Below are positions 25,820 to 32,036 of a stretch of DNA of 32,036 nucleotides, piece after piece. Made by a program: the position numbers and the translations under genes. A model generated the notes under the pieces. It saw nothing but the letters and a program-made list of their open reading frames with translations. It was not told the origin of the DNA and did no database searches. Position 1 is the first letter of the stretch. Every line of letters starts with the position of its first letter. This DNA is from an uncultured Pelagibacteraceae bacterium (GTDB taxonomy: Bacteria > Pseudomonadota > Alphaproteobacteria > Pelagibacterales > Pelagibacteraceae): the NCBI GenBank assembly GCA_902595375.1, contig CACJPW010000008.1:1-32036 (forward strand), written 5' to 3'.

Positions 25820-25870
25820 AATCTATTAATATCATTTAAAGAAGTTTATCAATTAAATATAATTTTTATT
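25820..25870. promoter_or_regulatory. Compact divergent promoter region, possibly giving leaderless mRNAs
   Basis: 51-base gap between divergent start codons. On the plus strand TATAAT (25858-25863) lies only eight bases before the ATG and a TTTAAA (25835-25840) sits 17 bases upstream of it; transcription would start at or next to the ATG. On the minus strand TTGATA (reverse of 25847-25852) precedes an AT-rich -10-like stretch close to the ATG at 25819. Neither gene has an evident Shine-Dalgarno sequence in this gap. Confidence 0.35.
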
Positions 25871-26650
25871 ATGAACAAGTTGGGCACAGAACTAGCTAAT
25901 GCATGGATGAAAAAAACTTTAGTTGATCTAAATGGGTTCAGCGAAAATGAAATTCCAAAAAATCGAGATGAAGCATACAAAGCTTTAAATTTATTTTATG
26001 AAGAATTGGATAAAAAAACAGTAGGTTGGAAAATAGGGGCAGTCGCAAAAGAAGTTCAAAAAGAGGAAGGCTTTGATGGGCCTGTTCCAGGTAAAATTTT
26101 TAAAGAAACTATCTTACCTTCTAATTGCTCGATTAAATATTCAGAAATCCCTTACTCCAACTTGGAATGTGAATATGCATTTGAAATTGATCAAGATGTA
26201 AAAATTGATGACGAATTACTAAACAAGATAGATAATTTTAAATTATATACAGCTATTGATATTACATCTTCTAGATATGTACAAAGTTCAAAAAATAAAT
26301 TTGATAAACTAGTTCAAATGTATCTTGGAATTTCTGACCATGGAAATGGAGGTAAGATTATTATAGGAGAAGAGATAAGGAATTGGCAAACTACAGATAT
26401 TAATAAAATTAAAATTAGATTAAAAATCAACGACAAAGTTACTGAACCCTACTTCACTGGTACAAAGAGAATAGATCCTAGAGACTCATTAAAAGCTTTT
26501 GTTGATGAGTTTAAAGATAAAAATATAAGCTTTAAAAAAGGAGATTATCTACTTTGCGGTTCTTTAACTCAACCATACAAAATTAATATGAAAGATAAAA
26601 TTATTGTGACTTACGAAAATTTAAGAGATATTAATATTAAGATCTTATGA
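25871..26650 (+). CDS. 2-keto-4-pentenoate hydratase (MhpD)-like protein of the FAH superfamily
   Basis: Mg2+-dependent hydratase or decarboxylase fold acting on 2-oxo (dienol) acids, as in meta-cleavage pathways; 259 residues. The motif VGWKIGAVAKEVQKEEGFDGPVPG matches the MhpD active-site region, and NLECEYAFEID carries the metal-binding Glu99-x-Glu101 pair. AIDITSSRY has Asp where many family members have Glu. ISDHGNGGKIIIG corresponds to the ADNASSG-type segment. It is coupled to the SDR gene by an ATGA overlap. In this locus it would fit late degradation of a ring- or chain-cleaved 2-oxo acid, which is inference. Confidence 0.82.
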   Translation: MNKLGTELANAWMKKTLVDLNGFSENEIPKNRDEAYKALNLFYEELDKKTVGWKIGAVAKEVQKEEGFDGPVPGKIFKETILPSNCSIKYSEIPYSNLECEYAFEIDQDVKIDDELLNKIDNFKLYTAIDITSSRYVQSSKNKFDKLVQMYLGISDHGNGGKIIIGEEIRNWQTTDINKIKIRLKINDKVTEPYFTGTKRIDPRDSLKAFVDEFKDKNISFKKGDYLLCGSLTQPYKINMKDKIIVTYENLRDINIKIL

Positions 26651-27393
26651 AAACAGCATTAATCACAGGAGCTAGTCAAGGCATTGGAGCAGCAGTAGCT
26701 GATAAACTTAATGATAAAAAAATTAAAGTTATTTTAGTTTCAAGATCAAAAAGTAAATTAAAAAGTTTTCAAAAGAATTTAAAATTTCCAAAAAATTCTT
26801 TAATCATTTCTAAAGACTTGAGGTCATTATCTGCATGCAATTCAATTGCTAAAAAAATTAAAAAATTGGATTACCTCATAAATGTAGCAGGGGCAACAAA
26901 GGGAGGAAAATTTTTAAATCTGAATGACAATATCTGGGAAGATGGATTTAATTTAAAATTTAAAGCTGCAGTAAGATTAAGCAGAGCTTTTTGGCCTGCC
27001 CTCAAAAGAAGCAAAGGAAAAGTTATTAATATTGGAGGAGGGGCCGCTAGAAATCCTTCAAATACATTTATGATAGGCGGCGCTGTTAATTCAGCCTTAA
27101 ATAATTTTTCGAGAGCTTTAGCTATGCAAGGTAAAATTGATAAAGTTTCTGTATCGATAGTTCATCCAGGTATGACTTTAACAAGCAGACTAGAAAAACT
27201 TCTACAAACAGACGCAAAAATATTTAAAAGAAGTGCTAAACAAATCTTAAAACAAAGGTGCAAAATTGAGAAAATAAAAAGACCTACAAAACCTGAAGAA
27301 GTTGCAAATTTAGTTTATAAATTGATTAAAGATAAAAATTCAAATTTTAAAAACTTTTCAATAGACGGTGGAAAAATTAAAAATTTAAGATGA
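26647..27393 (+). CDS. Short-chain dehydrogenase/reductase-fold protein without catalytic triad
   Basis: SDR Rossmann-fold protein, 248 residues. The coenzyme motif TGASQGIG (7-14), NVAG (79-82), and the Asn-bearing helix FNLKFKAAV are present, and VSIVHPGMTLTSR follows the usual PG motif. The catalytic Ser-Tyr-x-x-x-Lys set is not: where Ser is expected the chain reads INIGGGAAR, and the Tyr-xxx-Lys position reads TFMIGGAV (Phe141, Gly145). It is thus an SDR that may bind NAD(P) without ordinary SDR chemistry, or uses other residues. It is coupled by ATGA overlaps on both sides, between the MhpD-like and deacetylase-like genes. Confidence 0.83.
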   Translation: MKTALITGASQGIGAAVADKLNDKKIKVILVSRSKSKLKSFQKNLKFPKNSLIISKDLRSLSACNSIAKKIKKLDYLINVAGATKGGKFLNLNDNIWEDGFNLKFKAAVRLSRAFWPALKRSKGKVINIGGGAARNPSNTFMIGGAVNSALNNFSRALAMQGKIDKVSVSIVHPGMTLTSRLEKLLQTDAKIFKRSAKQILKQRCKIEKIKRPTKPEEVANLVYKLIKDKNSNFKNFSIDGGKIKNLR

Positions 27394-28319
27394 TTGTATA
27401 CAGTCATCCAGATTGTTTACTAAAATTTAATGGAGAAGGTCATCCAGAGAGAAAAGAAAGATTAGATAGTATTATAAAATCTATTAAATCATCCGATTTA
27501 AAAATAGAGTTTAAAGAGGCTCCTAAGGTGGATTTAGAGACAGTTTCATTAGTGCATCCTAAGAAACATATTGAAGAGATATTTGCTAATATTCCAAAAG
27601 AGGGAATTATCGGTGTTGAGAAAGAGCCATATGCAGATACAATTTTATGTCCCGATAGTGAAAATGCAATTTTAAGATCTTGTGGTTCAGGTATTGCAGC
27701 TTGTGATGATCTAATTAAGAATAATGAGCGAGTGTTTTGTGCAGTAAGACCTCCAGGACATCATGCAGAAACTGTTCGTGCTAACGGCTTTTGTTTCATA
27801 AATAATGTAGCAGTTGCAGCAAGATATTTACAAAAAAAATATAATATAGGAAAAGTAGCCATTATTGACTTTGATGTTCACCATGGCAATGGAACCCAAG
27901 AAATATTTTATAAAGATAAGTCTGTTGCGTATGGATCTTCTCATGAATTTCCATTATTTCCAGGCACTGGAGCTGAAAATGAAACTGGTGTAGGTAATAT
28001 TTATAACGCCACTTTAAAAGCTGGCACAAAAAGTGAGGAATTTCATGATATTTTTGAAAAAAAAGTTTTAACTCCTGTAGAAAAGTTTAAGCCAGAAGTT
28101 ATTTTAATTTCTGCTGGTTTTGATGCCCATAAAAGAGACCCTCTAGCAAATATAAACTTAGAATCTAGTGATTTTTTTACGATAACAAAAAAAATTATTG
28201 AGATTGCTAATATTCATTCAAAAGGAAGAGTAATTTCTTTTCTGGAAGGCGGTTATGATTTACAAGCTTTATCTGAAAGTATAATTGAGCATCTAAAGGG
28301 TTTAGAGTCCCATATTTGA
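27390..28319 (+). CDS. Histone-deacetylase-family amidohydrolase
   Basis: Zn2+-dependent deacetylase of the arginase/HDAC superfamily, 309 residues. All active-site elements are visible: RPPGHHAE with His124-His125, DFDVHHGNGT with zinc ligands Asp162 and His164, SAGFDAHKRDPL with zinc ligand Asp245, and LEGGYDL with Tyr289. The HEFPLFPGTG segment resembles class II HDAC-like and acetylpolyamine amidohydrolase-like bacterial proteins. Candidates for the substrate are acetylated polyamines, other N-acyl amines or acyl-lysine; sequence alone does not decide. Its 3' end overlaps the proposed 40-residue gene on the other strand by 18 bases. Confidence 0.93.
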   Translation: MIVYSHPDCLLKFNGEGHPERKERLDSIIKSIKSSDLKIEFKEAPKVDLETVSLVHPKKHIEEIFANIPKEGIIGVEKEPYADTILCPDSENAILRSCGSGIAACDDLIKNNERVFCAVRPPGHHAETVRANGFCFINNVAVAARYLQKKYNIGKVAIIDFDVHHGNGTQEIFYKDKSVAYGSSHEFPLFPGTGAENETGVGNIYNATLKAGTKSEEFHDIFEKKVLTPVEKFKPEVILISAGFDAHKRDPLANINLESSDFFTITKKIIEIANIHSKGRVISFLEGGYDLQALSESIIEHLKGLESHI

Positions 28320-28424
28320 CCAGTTATCAGGATTTTCAAATTTCTCTATTTCTTTTTTTGTTACAGGTCTAAAAAGATAATAAATAATATATACCGTCAA
28401 AAAAAATAGAAAAATTGAATTCAT
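28302..28424 (-). CDS. Small single-pass membrane protein, 40 residues (unannotated candidate)
   Basis: An intact 40-codon frame with an ATG start at 28424. The product begins with a hydrophobic helix (MNSIFLFFLTVYIIYYLF, residues 1-18), then a basic step RPVTKK and a charged tail ending EKFENPDNWSNMGL. This is the layout of a small bitopic membrane protein, and the codon use is the same as the neighbours. It fills half of the only sizeable gap in the region and overlaps the deacetylase 3' end by 18 bases. No Shine-Dalgarno is evident, but a 15-base palindrome lies just upstream. I do not recognise a family. A chance frame in AT-rich DNA is possible. Confidence 0.5.
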   Translation of the reverse strand: MNSIFLFFLTVYIIYYLFRPVTKKEIEKFENPDNWSNMGL

Positions 28425-28426
28425 TA

Positions 28427-28441
28427 TTTGATATTATCAAA
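28427..28441. promoter_or_regulatory. 15-base perfect palindrome upstream of the small membrane protein
   Basis: TTTGATA-T-TATCAAA, a seven-base perfect inverted repeat around a single T, three bases before the ATG of the 40-residue frame (minus strand) and about 120 bases upstream of the Pro-Glu protein. It could be an operator or a weak hairpin. AT-rich palindromes of this size are not rare by chance. Confidence 0.3.
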
Positions 28442-28490
28442 TTTTGAGTAAATTTTATCATTAAAATCTCAATATTTTGGTATTTTTTTA

Positions 28491-28516
28491 TTCACACAGC
28501 ACCCAAATCGTTCACA
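28491..28516 (+). repeat. Direct repeat TTCACA spaced by 20 bases
   Basis: TTCACA occurs at 28491-28496 and 28511-28516, exactly 20 bases apart (about two helical turns), in the upstream region of the Pro-Glu protein. A TATAAA follows the second copy. It might be a regulator half-site pair. The evidence is only the spacing and repetition. Confidence 0.25.
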
Positions 28517-28558
28517 TATAAAGGTGATTTAATAAACCAAAAGTTTAGAATCCGACTC

Positions 28559-29206
28559 ATGGATCCAATTATAGTTATAGCTGCTGGTATAATTCTTGTG
28601 GTAACAGGGGCATTAGATCCTCTAATTAAAAATAAAGAAGACGTAGCTCAAGCACCTAAAACTGAAGTTTCAACGCCTGCTCCTGAGCCTAAAAAGGAAC
28701 CGGAGCCAGAACCAGAACCTGAGCCAAAACCAGAACCAGAACCTGAGCCAGAACCAGCTAAAGAACCAGAACCAGAACCAGAACCTGAGCCAGCTCCTCA
28801 AACTGAAGAGCCAAAAGAACAAATTAACGCTAAAGCTAACCAAGAACAAGACGCTAAACCTGAAGAAGAGGAAGTGAAACCAGTTACAGAAGAAACACCA
28901 ATTGATGAAGAAAAAGAGGGATTAAGTATTGTAAATATCATGTTGTACATTCTAGGTGCTATTGCAGTTATTGCTGCTGGAATATACTTCTTTATGAGAA
29001 GAGAGCCATCTCCACAAAGTGCAGCAGATATTGCAAGAGCTCAATCACAGGAACCAACACCTGAACCGCAGCCAGAACCTGAACAGCCAGTTCAAGAGGA
29101 AACACCAACAGAAACTACTCAAGAAGAACCTCAATCAGAAAATACAGACCAATCATCTAACACAGATCAATCATCTAATAATGATGATGAAAATAATAAC
29201 AGATAA
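28559..29206 (+). CDS. Pro-Glu repeat protein with two hydrophobic helices
   Basis: 215-residue protein of unknown function. Residues 1-20 form a hydrophobic segment (MDPIIVIAAGIILVVTGALD). Residues 47-78 are almost pure Glu-Pro dipeptides with a few Lys and Ala, followed by an acidic stretch. A second transmembrane helix lies at about 122-146 (VNIMLYILGAIAVIAAGIYFF), stopped by MRR. A second Pro/Glu/Gln-rich tail ends in a Ser/Asn/Asp-rich, Asn-rich C-terminus. The architecture recalls rigid Pro-rich spacers like that of TonB, but no TonB domain is present. The unbroken frame through the repeat and a 1-base gap to the converging nuclease gene support it as a real gene. Confidence 0.75.
   Translation: MDPIIVIAAGIILVVTGALDPLIKNKEDVAQAPKTEVSTPAPEPKKEPEPEPEPEPKPEPEPEPEPAKEPEPEPEPEPAPQTEEPKEQINAKANQEQDAKPEEEEVKPVTEETPIDEEKEGLSIVNIMLYILGAIAVIAAGIYFFMRREPSPQSAADIARAQSQEPTPEPQPEPEQPVQEETPTETTQEEPQSENTDQSSNTDQSSNNDDENNNR
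28697..28792 (+). repeat. In-gene Glu-Pro codon repeat
   Basis: About 16 tandem Glu-Pro dipeptide codons, mostly GAACCA with GAGCCA and GAACCT variants, arranged in recurring blocks such as GAACCAGAACCTGAGCCA. The repeat keeps the reading frame. Such runs can change copy number by slippage or recombination, so length may vary between strains. Confidence 0.85.
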
Positions 29207-29207
29207 A

Positions 29208-29975
29208 TTAAAATTTCTTTCCACCTTCAAGATAAGCACACTTTTCGCAAGTTTTTTCAATTTTAGGTGGTTCATCTAAGTTTAGAACATCTTTCATTTC
29301 AATTATTTTTTTCTCTATCCAATCAGTATTTACTCGGTATGGGATTAGTGTCGTCTTAAAATCTATCTTATTATCAAATTTATTATTTGTTTTCTCCCCA
29401 TTACAAACATAAAAAAAAGTTCGGTCTGAAACTTTAAAATTCATTTTTCTTAAGATATGAACGTAAATATCCATCTGTAATTTATAACTAAGATGCCATT
29501 CAGCATCGAGATAAGAAGAAACTGTTACGGGATAAGTAGACGATTGGGATTTGTAATCCACAACAACTAATTTTTTTTCATTTAAATCAAACCAAATATC
29601 ATCAATACCTCCGTGAATTATAAGATTAGTTTTTTCATCTAAATATGAAATTCCACCCTTTAAAGAATTTCTCCAGCTATCTAAGTCTTTGTGCTGATAA
29701 GGTACAAACTTTAAATTATGCTTAACCATAATTGGATGGGGTTTTTGTTCTTTTCTATACTGATCAAATTCTTTCTTTAATAACTCATCGACCGCAACGT
29801 TGAGAGCCCATCCAGGCATAGAAGGTTCTTTTAGTCCTTTTACACGATCTAGATAAAAGCACCTTTTACAGCTCATAAAGTTGAAAAATTTAGACCTACT
29901 AATTTTAAAAGGAGTATTAGATTTTTTATCGTAAATAGAAGTTTTTCTTGTTCTGAAAGATACAGCGTCTTTCAT
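29208..29975 (-). CDS. PD-(D/E)XK nuclease-family protein with four conserved-looking cysteines
   Basis: RecB/Cas4-like nuclease fold, 255 residues. The active-site set is GGIDDIWFD (Asp125/126), VVVDYKSQS with Asp140 and Lys142, and a downstream KLQMDIYVHIL helix with Gln167 and Tyr171 resembling the RecB QxxxY motif. Two CxxC pairs flank the domain: SCKRC (Cys36, Cys39) and TCEKC (Cys243, Cys246), which could hold an Fe-S cluster or zinc and recall Cas4/AddB (those use one N-terminal and three C-terminal Cys). It overlaps the gltX stop by one base and is therefore in the lexA-gltX transcription unit. No Cas or AddA partner is in view. A DNA repair or processing role is inferred. Confidence 0.8.
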   Translation of the reverse strand: MKDAVSFRTRKTSIYDKKSNTPFKISRSKFFNFMSCKRCFYLDRVKGLKEPSMPGWALNVAVDELLKKEFDQYRKEQKPHPIMVKHNLKFVPYQHKDLDSWRNSLKGGISYLDEKTNLIIHGGIDDIWFDLNEKKLVVVDYKSQSSTYPVTVSSYLDAEWHLSYKLQMDIYVHILRKMNFKVSDRTFFYVCNGEKTNNKFDNKIDFKTTLIPYRVNTDWIEKKIIEMKDVLNLDEPPKIEKTCEKCAYLEGGKKF

Positions 29976-31363
29976 TAAATTTGTTTTAGTCTTTTAAGTA
30001 CTTCAGCCTTATCTAATGAGAGAATAACATCATAAAGACCAGGCCCAAATCTTGAGCCAACTAACGCTATCCTTAAAGGTTGTCCTACACCCTTAAAATT
30101 AGTTTTATGTTTATCAATTAAAGACTTTATTAAAGGTTCTAAAGCTTCTCTAGATAATGAGGAAAGTTTTTCATACTCATTAATAAATTCAGTTATTATT
30201 TTTTTTGATAAATCATCAATTAACTTTTTATCATCTGCGCTAATCTCAATTTTATCTTTGATAATGTATTGAGCATTATTCCAAATATCCTCTAGAGTTT
30301 TTGCCTTATTTTTTAAAAAACCCATAGATTTTAAAAGAATACTCTCTTTTGATTGATTTAAAGGTTTTTTGTATTTTGAAACATATTCTTTAAAAAAATT
30401 AAAAAGATCTTTCTGATCGATATTCTTTATATATGTCTCATTTATGGAATAAATCCTATTCATATCTAATTTTGAGGGTGATTTTCCAACACCGCTTAGA
30501 TCAAATAAATCTATACTTTCCTGCTTTGTAAAAATTTCTTTATCTTTGTAAGACCATCCCAATCTTAATAAATAATTTCTTAAAGCGTCTGAGATAACTC
30601 CTATTTTAATATAATCCTCGAGAGTGGCAGTATTATCTCTTTTCGATAATTTTTTTCCCTTTGCACTATGAATTAAAGGAATGTGAGCAAAATTTGGAAC
30701 CTCCCAACCCATTGCTTCGTAAATTTGTCTCTGTTTAAAAGAGTTAATCATATGATCATCTCCTCTAATAACATGAGTTATTTTCATTTCATGATCATCA
30801 ACCGTGGCTGATAGCTGGTATGTTGGAGTATTATCTTTTCTTAGAATTACAAAATCCTCAATAGTAGAATTTGAAATGTTTCTATCCCCTTGAACTAAAT
30901 CTTTTATAACCGTATTTCCTGATATTTTACTTTTAAATCTTAATACTGGTTTTACTCCCTCTGGAATTTTTAAATCTTTGGCATCTCTCCATTTTCTATT
31001 ATAAACATATGGTATTCCTTGCTTTTTACATTTTTCTTTTTGTTCATTAATTTCTTCCTCAGAACAATAACATTTGTAGGCAAAACCTTTTTTTAGCAAT
31101 TCTTCTGCAACTGAAACGTGTTTAAATATATTTTTAGATTGAATGTACTCATCTCCATCATGCTCAATACCAAGCCAAGCTAAAGATGAAATAATTTGTT
31201 TTTTGAATTCCTCTTTAGATCTCTCTTTATCAGTATCTTCAATTCTTAGAAAATATTTACCTTTGTTTTTTTTTGCTAAAAGCCAATTGAATAAGGCTGT
31301 TCTAACTCCACCAATATGAAGCGGCCCAGTAGGAGAGGGAGCAAACCTGCAATTAAAAGACAT
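29975..31363 (-). CDS. gltX: Glutamyl-tRNA synthetase
   Basis: Class I aminoacyl-tRNA synthetase charging tRNA-Glu (and often tRNA-Gln in bacteria without GlnRS); 462 residues. The HIGH motif is PLHIGG within FAPSPTGPLHIGGVRTALFNWL (7-27), RIEDTDKERS follows, and the KMSKS motif is KLSKRDNTATLEDYI (238-252). ATVDDHEMKITHVIRGDDHM is the usual stretch between them. The C-terminal anticodon-binding domain ends in QPLRIALVGSRFGPGLYDVI, a GltX hallmark. It is 19 bases downstream of lexA on the same strand. Confidence 0.97.
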   Translation of the reverse strand: MSFNCRFAPSPTGPLHIGGVRTALFNWLLAKKNKGKYFLRIEDTDKERSKEEFKKQIISSLAWLGIEHDGDEYIQSKNIFKHVSVAEELLKKGFAYKCYCSEEEINEQKEKCKKQGIPYVYNRKWRDAKDLKIPEGVKPVLRFKSKISGNTVIKDLVQGDRNISNSTIEDFVILRKDNTPTYQLSATVDDHEMKITHVIRGDDHMINSFKQRQIYEAMGWEVPNFAHIPLIHSAKGKKLSKRDNTATLEDYIKIGVISDALRNYLLRLGWSYKDKEIFTKQESIDLFDLSGVGKSPSKLDMNRIYSINETYIKNIDQKDLFNFFKEYVSKYKKPLNQSKESILLKSMGFLKNKAKTLEDIWNNAQYIIKDKIEISADDKKLIDDLSKKIITEFINEYEKLSSLSREALEPLIKSLIDKHKTNFKGVGQPLRIALVGSRFGPGLYDVILSLDKAEVLKRLKQI

Positions 31364-31382
31364 TAATATTAATTAGACTATT

Positions 31383-32036
31383 TTAATGAAAGTTTCTATA
31401 TAAAGAAACAAGTTTACCTTGAATTTTAATTCTATTTGCAGCATAAATTTTAGTTCCGTAGTTTCTATTTGCTGCTTCAAGAGCGATGGTGTTTCCTTTT
31501 TTTCTTACTCTTTTTAAAGTAGCTTCCTGGTCGTCTATCAAGACTACTGCAATCTGACCATTATCTATATTAGAAACTTTTTTTATAATAACAGTATCAC
31601 CGTCAGCAATACCTGCTTCAATCATTGAGTCTCCTTTTACTTTTAGACCATAGTGCTCACCATTATTTTGAAGATCTTCTGGTAAAGCAACTCTATCAAC
31701 TTCTTGTTGAATAGCTTCAATTGGTGTACCAGCGGCAATACTTCCTAATACCGAAACATCAGTGGATTTATTATTATTTTTATCTAATCCACCTTTGATA
31801 ACGCTTGGAGTGAAAGTATTAAATATATCATTTGCGCTAGCGTTCTCAGGCAATTTAACCACCTCCAATGCTCTAGCTTTATGTGCTAATCGCTTAACAA
31901 AACCTCTTTCTTCTAATGCAGAAATTAATCTATGTATTCCTGATTTCGACTTAAGGTTGAGTGAATTCTTCATTTCCTCATAAGAGGGAGAAATCCCTGA
32001 AGATCTAATCTTTTTATTTATGAATATTAATAAGTT
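31383..32036 (-). CDS. lexA: LexA SOS repressor (5' partial)
   Basis: Transcriptional repressor of the SOS regulon that self-cleaves on activated RecA. The frame is open to the right edge: upstream of an internal Met at 31973, the codons read INKKIRSSGISPSYEEMKNS, continuing the winged helix-turn-helix of alphaproteobacterial LexA. The true start lies outside the window and about 15-20 residues are missing. Visible are the DNA-recognition segment KSKSGIHRLISALEERGF, the cleavage-site Ala-Gly in SIAAGTPIEAI, the catalytic Ser in GDSMIEAGIADGD and the catalytic Lys in EATLKRVRKKG. The SOS box region is not in the window. Confidence 0.96.
   Translation of the reverse strand, partial: NLLIFINKKIRSSGISPSYEEMKNSLNLKSKSGIHRLISALEERGFVKRLAHKARALEVVKLPENASANDIFNTFTPSVIKGGLDKNNNKSTDVSVLGSIAAGTPIEAIQQEVDRVALPEDLQNNGEHYGLKVKGDSMIEAGIADGDTVIIKKVSNIDNGQIAVVLIDDQEATLKRVRKKGNTIALEAANRNYGTKIYAANRIKIQGKLVSLYRNFH

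Noticed and set aside
26647..27393. SDR gene considered a pseudogene because catalytic residues are missing
   Set aside because: The frame is intact, full length, and translationally coupled on both sides; the rest of the fold is well kept, so a specialised protein is more likely.
28697..28792. Short tandem repeat considered as a CRISPR-like array
   Set aside because: Repeats are 6-18 bases, contiguous, in frame and encode Glu-Pro; no spacers and no Cas genes.
29019..29279. 86-codon open frame in +1 relative to the Pro-Glu protein
   Set aside because: The His/Asn/Gln-rich product is a frame-shifted reading of the repeat-rich tail and runs into the converging nuclease gene.
29208..29975. Nuclease considered as Cas4 of a CRISPR system
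   Set aside because: Cysteine layout differs from Cas4 and no Cas1/Cas2, array or other Cas gene is present.
1..32036. Search by eye for tRNA, rRNA, riboswitch, insertion sequence or phage genes
   Set aside because: None found: gaps are too short for most RNA genes, and no transposase, integrase or terminal repeats were recognised.

Overview
The window looks like a chromosomal segment of a streamlined, very AT-rich alphaproteobacterium of the SAR11/Pelagibacterales type. The basis is the strongly A+T-biased codon use with many Lys/Asn/Ile residues, near-zero intergenic space, many ATGA or TAATG stop/start overlaps, and the order bamA-skp-lpxD-fabZ-lpxA-lpxI-...-lpxB with lexA and gltX nearby. 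The lineage is inferred from style and gene order; there is no rRNA in the window to confirm it. No tRNA, rRNA, transposase, integrase or CRISPR array was seen, and no stretch over 300 bases lacks a gene.

Region 1 (1-7474, + strand) is the outer-membrane/lipid A operon: 3'-part of bamA, skp/ompH, lpxD, fabZ, lpxA, lpxI, a secreted PQQ-type sugar dehydrogenase, and lpxB. It covers UDP-GlcNAc acylation through lipid A disaccharide formation plus outer-membrane protein insertion. The dehydrogenase is translationally coupled inside it.

Region 2 (7476-18064, - strand) and region 3 (18176-24030, + strand) diverge from one 110-bp promoter zone. The minus arm encodes livF-like ATPase, livH-like permease, a PanE-like reductase, an acyl-CoA synthetase, a BadI/MenB-like crotonase, an enolase-superfamily enzyme, a short CitE-like lyase, a gamma-glutamylcyclotransferase-like protein and three Gfo/Idh/MocA oxidoreductases. 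The plus arm encodes the matching substrate-binding protein, a strong terminator, a 2-oxoglutarate dioxygenase, LivM- and LivG-like components, a PhyH-family dioxygenase and an EamA transporter. Together this reads as one uptake-and-catabolism locus for a carboxylated compound whose identity cannot be read from sequence. Several enzymes keep their fold but have lost the residues that define the namesake reaction.

Region 4 (24027-28319) holds a PanB-like protein and a DUF1907 metal-hydrolase homologue on the minus strand. Diverging from them are a MhpD-like hydratase, an SDR without its catalytic triad, and a histone-deacetylase-family amidohydrolase. Region 5 (28302-32036) returns to housekeeping: an unannotated 40-residue membrane protein, a Pro-Glu repeat membrane protein, a four-cysteine PD-(D/E)XK nuclease, gltX and a 5'-truncated lexA. 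The roughly 21-kb block between lpxB and gltX looks like an accessory island sitting in a conserved alphaproteobacterial neighbourhood.
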